Origin: Clostridiales bacterium
GTDB lineage: Bacteria; Bacillota; Clostridia; Christensenellales; UBA1242
Assembly: GCA_918241715.1 (NCBI GenBank)
Contig: CAKJYB010000058.1
Location: forward strand, 1-8,221
Length of the DNA: 8,221 nt
Direction: 5' to 3'
The notes below the pieces were generated by a model. The model ran no database searches, was not told the DNA's origin, and saw only the letters and a program-made list of their open reading frames with translations. A program made the position numbers and the translations under genes. Below, one piece after another: positions 1-4,916 of this stretch. How positions within the stretch are numbered: position 1 is the stretch's first letter; each line of letters starts with the position of its first letter.

Positions 1-1
1 C

Positions 2-571
2 ACGACAATCAATGGCGATGTAAGTTTCCGTGATGCGTTGGACAAGTTGATTTCTCCAAACATTGCAATTGGAACATTGAACGGCAATTTTAACTTGTCT
101 GCAAGTGCCAACAAGGTTTCTCCTGAGATAAAAATAAACAGAATAACAGGAGAACTTGTTGTAAATGGCAAGAAAGGAAAAGTTGTTGTAAAAGAAGCAC
201 AAGGACAAATCAGCAGCACTTCAAGCGACAGCATGACTTTGGATATCATAGTTGCAAATGGAAATAACAACATCATTTTGATCAACAGCAAGAAAGGTGA
301 TATTAAACTTGGATTTAAGGGATCAGTTTCTACTGGTGGTGTAAATGTGATAACAGAATCAAGTGAAGTTGTTGTAAACTTTACAGCTGCTGCAAAGTTT
401 ACTGCTAAAGCAAAGAGAAATGCAACAGATTATTTGGAAGAAAGTCATATTAAGACCACATTTGACGTTTCTCCAAAGAACAACTTTACAATAGGCACAA
501 GTGGAAGCCTTGGAAGCATTGAAATAACAACAACCGACGAAGTTTACTACAACTTGGTTGGATCTGTTTAA
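2..571 (+). CDS. Beta-rich adhesin-like protein, C-terminal part (5' end outside window)
   Basis: The reading frame is open from base 2 through the TAA at 569-571, so this is the last 189 residues of a longer protein; the first in-frame TTG (38) is not a credible start. The translation alternates short hydrophobic or threonine/valine strands with G/N/D/S turns, many of them built on 'G-x-I/V' and 'G-K/D' patterns (ITGELVV, GKKGKVVV, KKGDIKL, GSLGSIEI). This resembles the beta-helical repeats of putative adhesins of the DUF4097 type, which are usually membrane-anchored or surface-exposed. No transmembrane segment, cell-wall sorting motif or cysteine is visible in the part present, so any anchor must lie upstream. 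A strong terminator follows at once, making it the last gene of its transcript. The assignment to a particular family is an inference from composition and pattern, not from a diagnostic motif. Confidence 0.6.
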   Translation, partial: TTINGDVSFRDALDKLISPNIAIGTLNGNFNLSASANKVSPEIKINRITGELVVNGKKGKVVVKEAQGQISSTSSDSMTLDIIVANGNNNIILINSKKGDIKLGFKGSVSTGGVNVITESSEVVVNFTAAAKFTAKAKRNATDYLEESHIKTTFDVSPKNNFTIGTSGSLGSIEITTTDEVYYNLVGSV

Positions 572-582
572 AAGATTTTGAG

Positions 583-610
583 AAAAAGCCGATTTATGTC
601 GGCTTTTTTT
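583..610 (+). terminator. Intrinsic terminator after the beta-rich protein gene
   Basis: A perfect 10-bp stem (AAAAAGCCGA, 583-592, with TCGGCTTTTT, 599-608) encloses a 6-nt loop and runs into a T tract. It starts 11 bases after the stop codon. Confidence 0.9.
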
Positions 611-612
611 AT

Positions 613-642
613 TTGCAGAAATGAATGGACATGTTATATAAT
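613..642 (+). promoter_or_regulatory. Sigma-A type promoter of rmuC
   Basis: A -35-like TTGCAG (613-618) is followed after 18 bp by a perfect TATAAT (637-642). Transcription should begin near 649, which is where the AGGAGA ribosome binding site (649-654) begins, so the predicted leader before the ATG at 660 is only about 11 nt. Confidence 0.65.
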
Positions 643-659
643 TTTTGTAGGAGACAAAT

Positions 660-1907
660 ATGACTTTGGTTTATGTATTGCTTGCAATCAGCATTGTTGC
701 AAGTGTTGTTGGAATTTTGATTTCACTTAGAAAAAGTGGTGGAAGTGGAGAACTTTCTTCAAAAGACAAGAAAGATCTTTTGGACGGCTTTGACAGAAAT
801 GTTATGATGATTTCAAAGGTGCTTACAGACAATCAAAACAGCTTTAAAGAGAGTTTGAATGACAGACAAGAAAATCTTGAAAAAAGAATGGCCGAACTTG
901 GTGAAAAACTGGAAAGAAACCTTAAAGAAATCCGTGAAGCAAACGAAAAGAGCATAAGAAATTTGCAAGAAGACAACGGAAAACAACTTGACAAGATGCG
1001 TCAGGTGGTTGACGAAAAACTTTCCGAAACAATCACAGCAAGGTTTAACGAAAGTTTTGATGTTTTGAAGAAACAACTTGAAAGTGTTGACAAGTCCCTT
1101 GGAGAAATGCAAAGGGTTGGAATGGACGTTGGAAATCTTACAAGAATGCTTTCAAATGTGAAGACGGCAGGAATCTTTGGAGAAATTCAGCTTGGGGCAA
1201 TCTTTGACGAAATTTTGACAAAAGACCAATACGACACAAACGTTGTTACTGGTGCAGGCAGAGATCCTGTTGAATTTGCAGTTAAATTGCCGGGGCAAGA
1301 AGATGGAGAATATGTTTATTTGCCAGTCGATTCCAAATTTCCGATGACATCTTACAGAGAGATGCAAACTGCATACGAAAACAATGATGTTGAAATGGTC
1401 AAATCTCTTAAGACAAAACTTAAAAGAGAAATTGACAGCATGGCAAAAGATATTCAAACAAAATACATCTATCCACCAAAAACGACCAATTTTGCAATCA
1501 TGTTTTTGGCAACAGAAGGGCTCTATTCTGAAGTTGCAAAGATGGACGGACTTATTGAAGAAATTCAAAAGAAATATAAGGTTACTATTGCAGGGCCAAC
1601 GACATTTAGTGCACTTCTAAACAGCTTGAAAATGGGCTTTAGGACGCTTGTTTTGCAAAAGAAATCTGCAGAAGTTTGGAAAGTTTTGAGTGCAGTGAGA
1701 ACGGAGTTTGAAAACTACAACGGAATTGTTGCAGAGATTCAAAAATCCTTTGACCAAACGGGAAAGAAGTTTGACAAACTTGTTGGCACAAGAACAAGAA
1801 TGATTGAACGCAAACTTAAAGATATTGACAAGTCTGTTGAAAGAGTGGAAAGCGCAAAGGCTACTGAAATTTTGCAACTTGAAGAACCAGACGAAGACGA
1901 AGAATAA
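660..1907 (+). CDS. rmuC: RmuC family DNA recombination protein
   Basis: RmuC proteins are membrane-anchored, coiled-coil proteins with a nuclease-like fold. In Escherichia coli, loss of rmuC raises the rate of inversion at short inverted repeats. Here a single N-terminal membrane helix (residues about 3-23) is followed by a long charged coiled coil (about 35-150) rich in E, K, Q and N, then the conserved RmuC domain (about 155-400). Recognisable family blocks are NVKTAGIFGEIQLGAI (166-181), LPVDSKFP (221-228) and FLATEGLYSEV near residue 285. The acidic tail ends EEPDEDEE. The length of 415 residues is normal for the family. The ATG at 660 is preceded by AGGAGA at a 5-nt gap and puts the membrane helix at the N terminus. 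The gene has its own promoter and terminator, so it is probably monocistronic. Confidence 0.95.
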   Translation: MTLVYVLLAISIVASVVGILISLRKSGGSGELSSKDKKDLLDGFDRNVMMISKVLTDNQNSFKESLNDRQENLEKRMAELGEKLERNLKEIREANEKSIRNLQEDNGKQLDKMRQVVDEKLSETITARFNESFDVLKKQLESVDKSLGEMQRVGMDVGNLTRMLSNVKTAGIFGEIQLGAIFDEILTKDQYDTNVVTGAGRDPVEFAVKLPGQEDGEYVYLPVDSKFPMTSYREMQTAYENNDVEMVKSLKTKLKREIDSMAKDIQTKYIYPPKTTNFAIMFLATEGLYSEVAKMDGLIEEIQKKYKVTIAGPTTFSALLNSLKMGFRTLVLQKKSAEVWKVLSAVRTEFENYNGIVAEIQKSFDQTGKKFDKLVGTRTRMIERKLKDIDKSVERVESAKATEILQLEEPDEDEE

Positions 1908-1932
1908 AAAACAAGGCAGTTGCCTTGTTTTT
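1907..1932. terminator. Bidirectional terminator between rmuC and the xre operon
   Basis: The symmetrical element AAAAACAAGGCA / TGCCTTGTTTTT (1907-1918, 1921-1932) folds as a CAAGG/CCTTG-cored stem with a small loop. It has T tracts on both strands: TTTTTTT at 1928-1934 on plus, and the complement of the A run at 1906-1911 on minus. It starts at the last base of the rmuC stop codon and abuts the stop codon of the convergent regulator gene. Confidence 0.85.
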
Positions 1933-2133
1933 TTAGAAATAGAACAATTCTTCAAAAGGTTTGTCTAGGGCAAGGCACAGAAGAAGTGCCAGTTTTGCCG
2001 ATGGATTAAACATGTTTTTTTCAATTGAGATTATTGTCTGTCTTGTTGTGCCAACTTGTTTTGCAAGTTGTTCTTGAGAAAGCCCCTTTTCTGCTCTTGC
2101 TTCTTTGATTCTGTTTTTTAAAACAAGTTCCAT
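1933..2133 (-). CDS. Small Xre-family helix-turn-helix regulator
   Basis: This 66-residue protein is essentially one Cro/C1-type DNA-binding domain. The helix-turn-helix lies at residues about 18-38 (LSQEQLAKQVGTTRQTIISIE), followed by NPSAKLALLLCLALDKPFEELF, the usual last two helices of the small YgzD-like Xre group. There is no extra sensor domain. The ATG overlaps the stop codon of the upstream membrane-protein gene as TAATG, so translation is probably coupled and the two proteins made together. In comparable small operons, the Xre protein controls the operon and responds through its membrane partner. Two near-identical palindromes around the operon promoter are the obvious candidate binding sites. 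That link is inferred. A phage origin is unlikely, since no phage genes are near. Confidence 0.92.
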   Translation of the reverse strand: MELVLKNRIKEARAEKGLSQEQLAKQVGTTRQTIISIEKNMFNPSAKLALLLCLALDKPFEELFYF

Positions 2134-2465
2134 TAGATTGTCCCCACGTATTTAAGAATCAACAAAACAAGCATTGTAATTGCACCAGCTGTTTCAAGTG
2201 ATGCTCCAATCAAAACAGGCCATGGTCTTTTTGCAAGAAAGTATTGGCAGAAGTAGAACACTGCTGCCCATGTGAAGCAAACAAGGGCAAGGGCATAGAT
2301 TGCTGTATAATGTTTAAACAATCCCTCAACAACCATCAAAACCACAGCAACACTACATGCAACAATAACTGCAATCCAGTTTGATTTGTTGATTTTTGCA
2401 TGTTCCATTTCTCCTACAACAGCCTTTTTTTCTTGTGCTTTTTCTAAAACTTCTTCCTTTTTCAT
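2133..2465 (-). CDS. Three-helix membrane protein, partner of the Xre regulator (possibly DUF6442)
   Basis: A 110-residue protein with a charged N-terminal segment (MKKEEVLEKAQEKKAVVGEMEHAKINKSN) followed by three hydrophobic helices at about 30-48, 54-77 and 82-105. The 'MKKEEVLEKA' opening and the pairing with a small Xre regulator recall the DUF6442 family of Firmicutes, but I assign that only tentatively from memory. No catalytic motif is visible. The ATG is preceded by AGGAGG at a good distance, and the gene is first in a two-gene operon, overlapping the regulator gene by one base. The role is unknown; sequestering or signalling to the regulator at the membrane is a plausible inference. 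The product would be an integral inner-membrane protein. Confidence 0.85.
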   Translation of the reverse strand: MKKEEVLEKAQEKKAVVGEMEHAKINKSNWIAVIVACSVAVVLMVVEGLFKHYTAIYALALVCFTWAAVFYFCQYFLAKRPWPVLIGASLETAGAITMLVLLILKYVGTI

Positions 2466-2477
2466 AATTCACCTCCT

Positions 2478-2497
2478 ATGTAAAGTTTTGTTTACAT
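2478..2497 (-). promoter_or_regulatory. Operator 1: palindrome over the transcription start of the membrane protein/xre operon
   Basis: A perfect 7-bp inverted repeat, ATGTAAA-N6-TTTACAT, lies between the -10 box and the AGGAGG site and covers roughly +1 to +18 of the predicted transcript. A second copy lies 46 bp upstream. The site is a candidate for binding by the Xre product of the operon. Confidence 0.7.
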
Positions 2498-2501
2498 TAT
2501 C

Positions 2502-2530
2502 ATTATATACAACGAAAAAACGCATGTCAA
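2502..2530 (-). promoter_or_regulatory. Consensus sigma-A promoter of the membrane protein/xre operon
   Basis: On the minus strand a perfect TTGACA (2525-2530) and a perfect TATAAT (2502-2507) are separated by exactly 17 bp. The A/T-only stretch at 2544-2565, just upstream of the -35, could act as an UP element. Such a strong unregulated promoter would be surprising for a regulator gene, which fits the two operators placed across it. Confidence 0.88.
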
Positions 2531-2543
2531 GTTTTATTTACAT
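2524..2543 (-). promoter_or_regulatory. Operator 2: palindrome overlapping the -35 box
   Basis: On the minus strand this 20-mer matches operator 1 at 18 of 20 positions, including most of the spacer. It reads ATGTAAA-TAAAAC-TTGACAT against ATGTAAA-CAAAAC-TTTACAT. One of the two differences creates the G of the TTGACA -35 box, so the half-site and the promoter element are merged. A bound regulator would block RNA polymerase. Confidence 0.7.
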
Positions 2544-2560
2544 ATTTTTTAAAAAATTTT

Positions 2561-2591
2561 TAAAAACAAAAAAACAGGCCGAAGCCTGTTT
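2561..2591 (-). terminator. Terminator of the tRNA-Gly transcript
   Basis: On the minus strand an 8-bp stem AAACAGGC/GCCTGTTT (2572-2591) is closed by a C(UUCG)G tetraloop and followed by TTTTTTTG and more T. It begins 5 bases after the tRNA CCA end. A near-identical terminator ends the tRNA-Leu transcript at 3033-3057. Confidence 0.9.
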
Positions 2592-2596
2592 CTGTC

Positions 2597-2671
2597 TGGA
2601 GCGGAAGACGAGATTCGAACTCGCGACATTTGCCTTGGCAAGGCAACGCTCTACCACTGAGCCACTCCCGC
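2597..2671 (-). tRNA. tRNA-Gly(GCC)
   Basis: Read on the minus strand, a complete 75-nt cloverleaf has acceptor stem GCGGGAG/CTTCCGC (one G-U pair), a D arm, anticodon stem TTGCC/GGCAA with loop TTGCCAA giving anticodon GCC, the T-arm GTTCGAATC, discriminator T and an encoded CCA. It reads glycine GGC and GGU codons. Confidence 0.97.
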
Positions 2672-2689
2672 ACGTTTAAATGCTCTTAT

Positions 2690-2718
2690 AATATACCAAA
2701 ACAAAAGCAAAAAATCAA
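2690..2718 (-). promoter_or_regulatory. Promoter of tRNA-Gly
   Basis: On the minus strand TTGATT (2713-2718) and TATATT (2690-2695) are separated by 17 bp. Transcription should start about 12 bases before the mature tRNA 5' end. Confidence 0.75.
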
Positions 2719-2787
2719 GTATTTTAAAAGAAATTCACAAAAAACCAATTTTTGCATATCATGTTAACACTTTTATTTTGAAAAAGT

Positions 2788-2816
2788 TTGACAAATCACA
2801 TGCAATATGATATATT
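2788..2816 (+). promoter_or_regulatory. Promoter of tRNA-Cys
   Basis: TTGACA (2788-2793) and TATATT (2811-2816) with a 17-bp spacer place the start near 2823, 18 bases before the tRNA. The 69 bases between this -35 and the tRNA-Gly -35 form the core of the divergent promoter region; I see nothing else in it. Confidence 0.85.
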
Positions 2817-2840
2817 TAAAGCGTTCTCAAATAGAAGCAT

Positions 2841-2915
2841 GGTACCATCGCCAAGTGGTAAGGCAAAGGTCTGCAACACCTTTATTCCCCGGTTCAAATC
2901 CGGGTGGTACCTCCA
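2841..2915 (+). tRNA. tRNA-Cys(GCA)
   Basis: A complete 75-nt cloverleaf: acceptor stem GGTACCA/TGGTACC, anticodon stem AAGGT/ACCTT with loop CTGCAAC giving anticodon GCA, T-arm GGTTCAAATCC, discriminator T and an encoded CCA. Confidence 0.97.
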
Positions 2916-2939
2916 AAAGCGTGAGTTGCACGCTTTTTT
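2915..2939 (+). terminator. Hairpin with T tract between tRNA-Cys and tRNA-Leu
   Basis: The perfect 9-bp stem AAAAGCGTG/CACGCTTTT (2915-2923, 2929-2937) has a 5-nt loop and a TTTTTT tail. It sits between two tandem tRNA genes separated by 29 bases. It looks like an intrinsic terminator, yet no separate promoter for tRNA-Leu is evident, so it may be partly read through or serve in processing. Confidence 0.7.
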
Positions 2940-2944
2940 AATAT

Positions 2945-3030
2945 GCTGGTGTGGCGGAATGGCAGACGCACAGGACTTAAAATCCTGAGTTCGAAAGGAC
3001 GTGTGGGTTCGACTCCCACCACCAGCACCA
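2945..3030 (+). tRNA. tRNA-Leu(UAA)
   Basis: A class II tRNA of 86 nt. The acceptor stem is GCTGGTG/CACCAGC, and the anticodon stem AGGA/TCCT carries loop CTTAAAA, giving anticodon TAA. A long variable arm follows (near GAGTTCGAAAGGAC), then T-arm GGTTCGACTCC, discriminator A and an encoded CCA. It reads UUA and, by wobble, UUG, a leucine codon used heavily in this window. Confidence 0.97.
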
Positions 3031-3032
3031 AG

Positions 3033-3057
3033 AAACAGGCTTCGGTCTGTTTTTTTG
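3033..3057 (+). terminator. Terminator after tRNA-Leu
   Basis: The stem AAACAGGC/GTCTGTTT with a C(UUCG)G tetraloop and a TTTTTTT tail starts 2 bases after the tRNA CCA. It matches the tRNA-Gly terminator except for one stem base (a C replaced by T, giving a G-U pair). Confidence 0.9.
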
Positions 3058-3061
3058 TTGT

Positions 3062-3084
3062 AAAAAAACACCAAATGTGGTGTT
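3062..3084 (-). terminator. Terminator of ung
   Basis: On the minus strand the 7-bp stem AACACCA/TGGTGTT (3067-3084) is followed by seven T. The 5' arm overlaps the ung stop codon. It lies back to back with the tRNA-Leu terminator. Confidence 0.85.
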
Positions 3085-3742
3085 ATTGCCAATCAATTGG
3101 TGTTTTGCCGTGCTTTACAAGAAAGTCGTTTGCTTTTGAAAAATGTTTACACCCAAAGAAACCACGATATGAAGAAAGTGGGCTTGGATGTGGTGCCTTT
3201 AAAACAAGGTGCTGTTTTGCAATTTCTGGGGCAAAGCTCTGTGCATGAGAGCCCCAAAGCAAAAACACCATTGGGTCTTGTCTTTTTGAAAGCAGTTTGA
3301 TTATCTCATTTGTAAATGTCTTCCAGCCAATTTCGCTGTGAGAATTTGCTTGTGCTCTTCTTACAGAAAGTGTTGTGTTTAGAAGTAAAACTCCCTGTTT
3401 TGCCCAGCGTGTTAAGTCTCCAGAAGTTTTGCATTTGATGCCAAGGTCGTCTTCAATTTCTTTGTAGATGTTTACAAGTGATGGTGGAAGTGGAGTTCCG
3501 TCTTGCACGGAAAATGCAAGGCCATGAGCCTGATTTGGTTCGTGATATGGGTCCTGCCCGATAATCACAACTTTGACATCTTCATATTTTGTGGCGTTTA
3601 AAGCATTGAAAAGATTTTCCATTTTTGGATAGACATCATATTTTGAATATTCCACTTCAAGAATCTCTTGCAGGTTTTTGAAGTATGGCTTTTCAAATTC
3701 GTCTTTCAATAAATTTGCCCAATTTTTTGTTATTCTTATCAT
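3083..3742 (-). CDS. ung: Uracil-DNA glycosylase, family 1
   Basis: Ung removes uracil from DNA, the first step of base excision repair after cytosine deamination or dUMP incorporation. Counting from the chosen start, the 219-residue protein has the water-activating motif GQDPYH (62-67, catalytic D64), the uracil-binding LLLNTTLSVR (119-128) and the leucine loop HPSPLS (185-190), all in family order and spacing. The length is typical (about 220). The frame stays open to an ATG at 3793, which would add MVCFFVAPEWQVWYNKI; I reject that start because those bases hold the rpsT terminator side and the ung promoter, and homologues begin close to the 'NWANLL' helix. No ribosome binding site precedes the ATG at 3742: an extended -10 sits 6 bases upstream, so the mRNA is probably leaderless. 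Confidence 0.95.
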   Translation of the reverse strand: MIRITKNWANLLKDEFEKPYFKNLQEILEVEYSKYDVYPKMENLFNALNATKYEDVKVVIIGQDPYHEPNQAHGLAFSVQDGTPLPPSLVNIYKEIEDDLGIKCKTSGDLTRWAKQGVLLLNTTLSVRRAQANSHSEIGWKTFTNEIIKLLSKRQDPMVFLLWGSHAQSFAPEIAKQHLVLKAPHPSPLSSYRGFFGCKHFSKANDFLVKHGKTPIDWQ

Positions 3743-3748
3743 AATTTT

Positions 3749-3777
3749 ATTATACCACACCTGCCATTCTGGGGCAA
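3749..3777 (-). promoter_or_regulatory. Extended -10 promoter of ung, implying a leaderless mRNA
   Basis: On the minus strand TGGTATAAT, an extended -10 with perfect TATAAT at 3749-3754, has TTGCCC (3772-3777) 17 bp upstream. The expected start, 7 bases past the -10, falls on the A of the ung ATG (3742). The -35 overlaps the T-tract end of the rpsT terminator. Confidence 0.75.
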
Positions 3778-3801
3778 CAAAAAAGCACACCAACGTGTGC
3801 T
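3775..3801 (-). terminator. Terminator of rpsT
   Basis: On the minus strand the 7-bp stem AGCACAC/GTGTGCT (3784-3801) with a 4-nt loop is followed by TTTTTTG. It lies 13 bases after the rpsT stop codon and separates rpsT from ung. Confidence 0.88.
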
Positions 3802-3814
3802 GTTTTTTGTATTA

Positions 3815-4084
3815 TTATTTGCTTGCTTTTGCATCACTCAACAATTTAGCATAGTGAGCTTTCTTTCTGTCTGCGCAATTTTGATGAATTACGTTTGCTC
3901 TTGCAGCGCTGTCAAGTCTTGCAACAAGAGTTTTGTATGCTTCTTCAGCTTGTGCGACATCAGTAGCAAGTTGTGCTTTAAACTTCTTTTCGTATGTTTT
4001 GATTTCTGATTTAACTGAGTTGTTTTCTACATTTCTTTCTCTTTCAATCAAAACTCTCTTCTTTGCTGATTTAATGTTTGCCAT
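3815..4084 (-). CDS. rpsT: Small ribosomal subunit protein bS20
   Basis: bS20 binds 16S rRNA early in 30S subunit assembly. The 89-residue translation opens with the hallmark MANIKSAKKR, is rich in lysine, arginine and alanine, and carries the conserved C-terminal block DSAARANVIHQNCADRKKAHYAKLL. It should fold as the usual three-helix bundle. The ATG at 4084 has AAGGAG at a suitable distance; an upstream in-frame ATG at 4099 would add MKEKK from the ribosome binding site itself and is rejected. The gene has its own strong promoter and terminator, so it is monocistronic, with a leader of about 28 nt. C70 replaces a usual lysine or asparagine, a minor variation. Confidence 0.97.
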   Translation of the reverse strand: MANIKSAKKRVLIERERNVENNSVKSEIKTYEKKFKAQLATDVAQAEEAYKTLVARLDSAARANVIHQNCADRKKAHYAKLLSDAKASK

Positions 4085-4118
4085 CTTTTTCTCCTTCAAA
4101 GTCTTAATTTACTTGCAT

Positions 4119-4147
4119 AGTATAGCATAACAATATGTAAAAATCAA
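4119..4147 (-). promoter_or_regulatory. Promoter of rpsT
   Basis: On the minus strand TTGATT (4142-4147) and an extended -10, TGC-TATACT (box at 4119-4124), are separated by 17 bp. Transcription should begin near 4112. Confidence 0.85.
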
Positions 4148-4166
4148 CTATTTTTTAAACTTTTCA

Positions 4167-4172
4167 TACAAT
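4167..4172 (+). promoter_or_regulatory. Possible -10 box of murI, 5 bases before the GTG
   Basis: TACAAT lies where transcription would start on or beside the murI GTG at 4178. No convincing -35 is visible at the right distance, so this is weaker than the ung case. It fits the absence of any ribosome binding site. Confidence 0.45.
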
Positions 4173-4177
4173 ATTTT

Positions 4178-4897
4178 GTGAAAAAAGTTTTGCTGATTGA
4201 TAGTGGTAGTGGTGGGGTCAACGTCCTTTTACAATGCGTAAAAATTTGTCCATATTGTGATTATTTGCTCTTTTGCGACAACGCAAATGCTCCGTATGGA
4301 AACAAGACGAAAAACGAACTCTTAAAGTTGACCTTAAACAACCTAAAACAAATTTCTACTTTTTTTGATTTTGACATTGTAATCTTTGCTTGCAACACAC
4401 TTACATCAATGGTTATGGAAGAGTGCAAGAGAGAATTTTCTGGCAAAATTTTTATAGGCACAGAGCCTGCAGTAAACGACGCACTTGCAGAGTTTGACAA
4501 AAAAGACGTCATCGTTTTGGCTACCAAAGGAACGATTGAAAATAGTCCTGTTTTGAAAGGTTGTGATATAAGAAAAATTGCTATGCACAATCTTGCAAAA
4601 AAGATTGACGACAATCTTGACAATCTTGAAATGGTAAAAGAAGATTTGTCTGTGCTTAAAGGGGAAAATGCAAAGGCTGTTGTGCTTGGGTGCACGCATT
4701 ATGTTGCTGTTTCTGACGCAATTTCAAAAGCATTTGGTGGTGCAGTGGTTTATTCTGGCGAAAAAGCCGTTGCAGAGCACCTTAAACGGCTTTTGGGTGA
4801 AAGTTTGGTAAATTGTAAGGTGCAAATAAAAACGAGCAAAAATGACGATTTTTTGCCGAAACTCTTGAATTATTATAATAAAAAAAGCAGAGATTGA
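4178..4897 (+). CDS. murI: Glutamate racemase
   Basis: MurI interconverts L- and D-glutamate and supplies D-Glu for the second residue of the peptidoglycan stem peptide. It is a cytoplasmic enzyme without cofactor that uses two cysteines. The translation shows DSGSGG (8-13), DNANAPYGNK (34-43, matching the family's PYG motif), the first catalytic cysteine in ACNT (C72) and the second in GCTHY (C172). Length is 239 residues, slightly shorter than the usual 250-270, and several positions are diverged, so a related Asp/Glu racemase role is a minor alternative. The start is fixed by homology: the first beta strand KKVLLIDSG follows the GTG directly and no other start codon lies nearby upstream. 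No Shine-Dalgarno is present. The gene is transcribed divergently from rpsT and ends in a bidirectional terminator. Confidence 0.9.
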   Translation: MKKVLLIDSGSGGVNVLLQCVKICPYCDYLLFCDNANAPYGNKTKNELLKLTLNNLKQISTFFDFDIVIFACNTLTSMVMEECKREFSGKIFIGTEPAVNDALAEFDKKDVIVLATKGTIENSPVLKGCDIRKIAMHNLAKKIDDNLDNLEMVKEDLSVLKGENAKAVVLGCTHYVAVSDAISKAFGGAVVYSGEKAVAEHLKRLLGESLVNCKVQIKTSKNDDFLPKLLNYYNKKSRD

Positions 4898-4916
4898 TTT
4901 CTCTGCTTTATTTTTT
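4884..4916. terminator. Bidirectional terminator between murI and the DUF1846 gene
   Basis: The perfect 10-bp stem AAAGCAGAGA/TCTCTGCTTT (4884-4893, 4900-4909) has a 6-nt loop that contains the murI stop codon. ATTTTTT follows on plus, and the complement of the A run at 4880-4886 gives a T tract on minus. Confidence 0.9.

Noticed and set aside
813..1568. Minus-strand reading frames inside rmuC
   Set aside because: They are shadows of the strongly supported rmuC frame, with phenylalanine- and cysteine-rich translations typical of antisense AT-rich codons.
1933..2465. Toxin-antitoxin or prophage immunity module
   Set aside because: The upstream protein has three membrane helices and a charged tail with no toxin-like features, and there are no integrase, repeat or phage genes nearby.
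2788..3092. Open reading frames over the tRNA-Cys and tRNA-Leu genes on both strands
   Set aside because: They are translations of tRNA, terminator and promoter sequence, with no ribosome binding site and no protein-like pattern.
3743..3793. Longer N terminus for Ung starting at the ATG at 3793
   Set aside because: The extra 17 residues overlap the ung promoter and the rpsT terminator region, resemble no family sequence, and would make the protein longer than usual.
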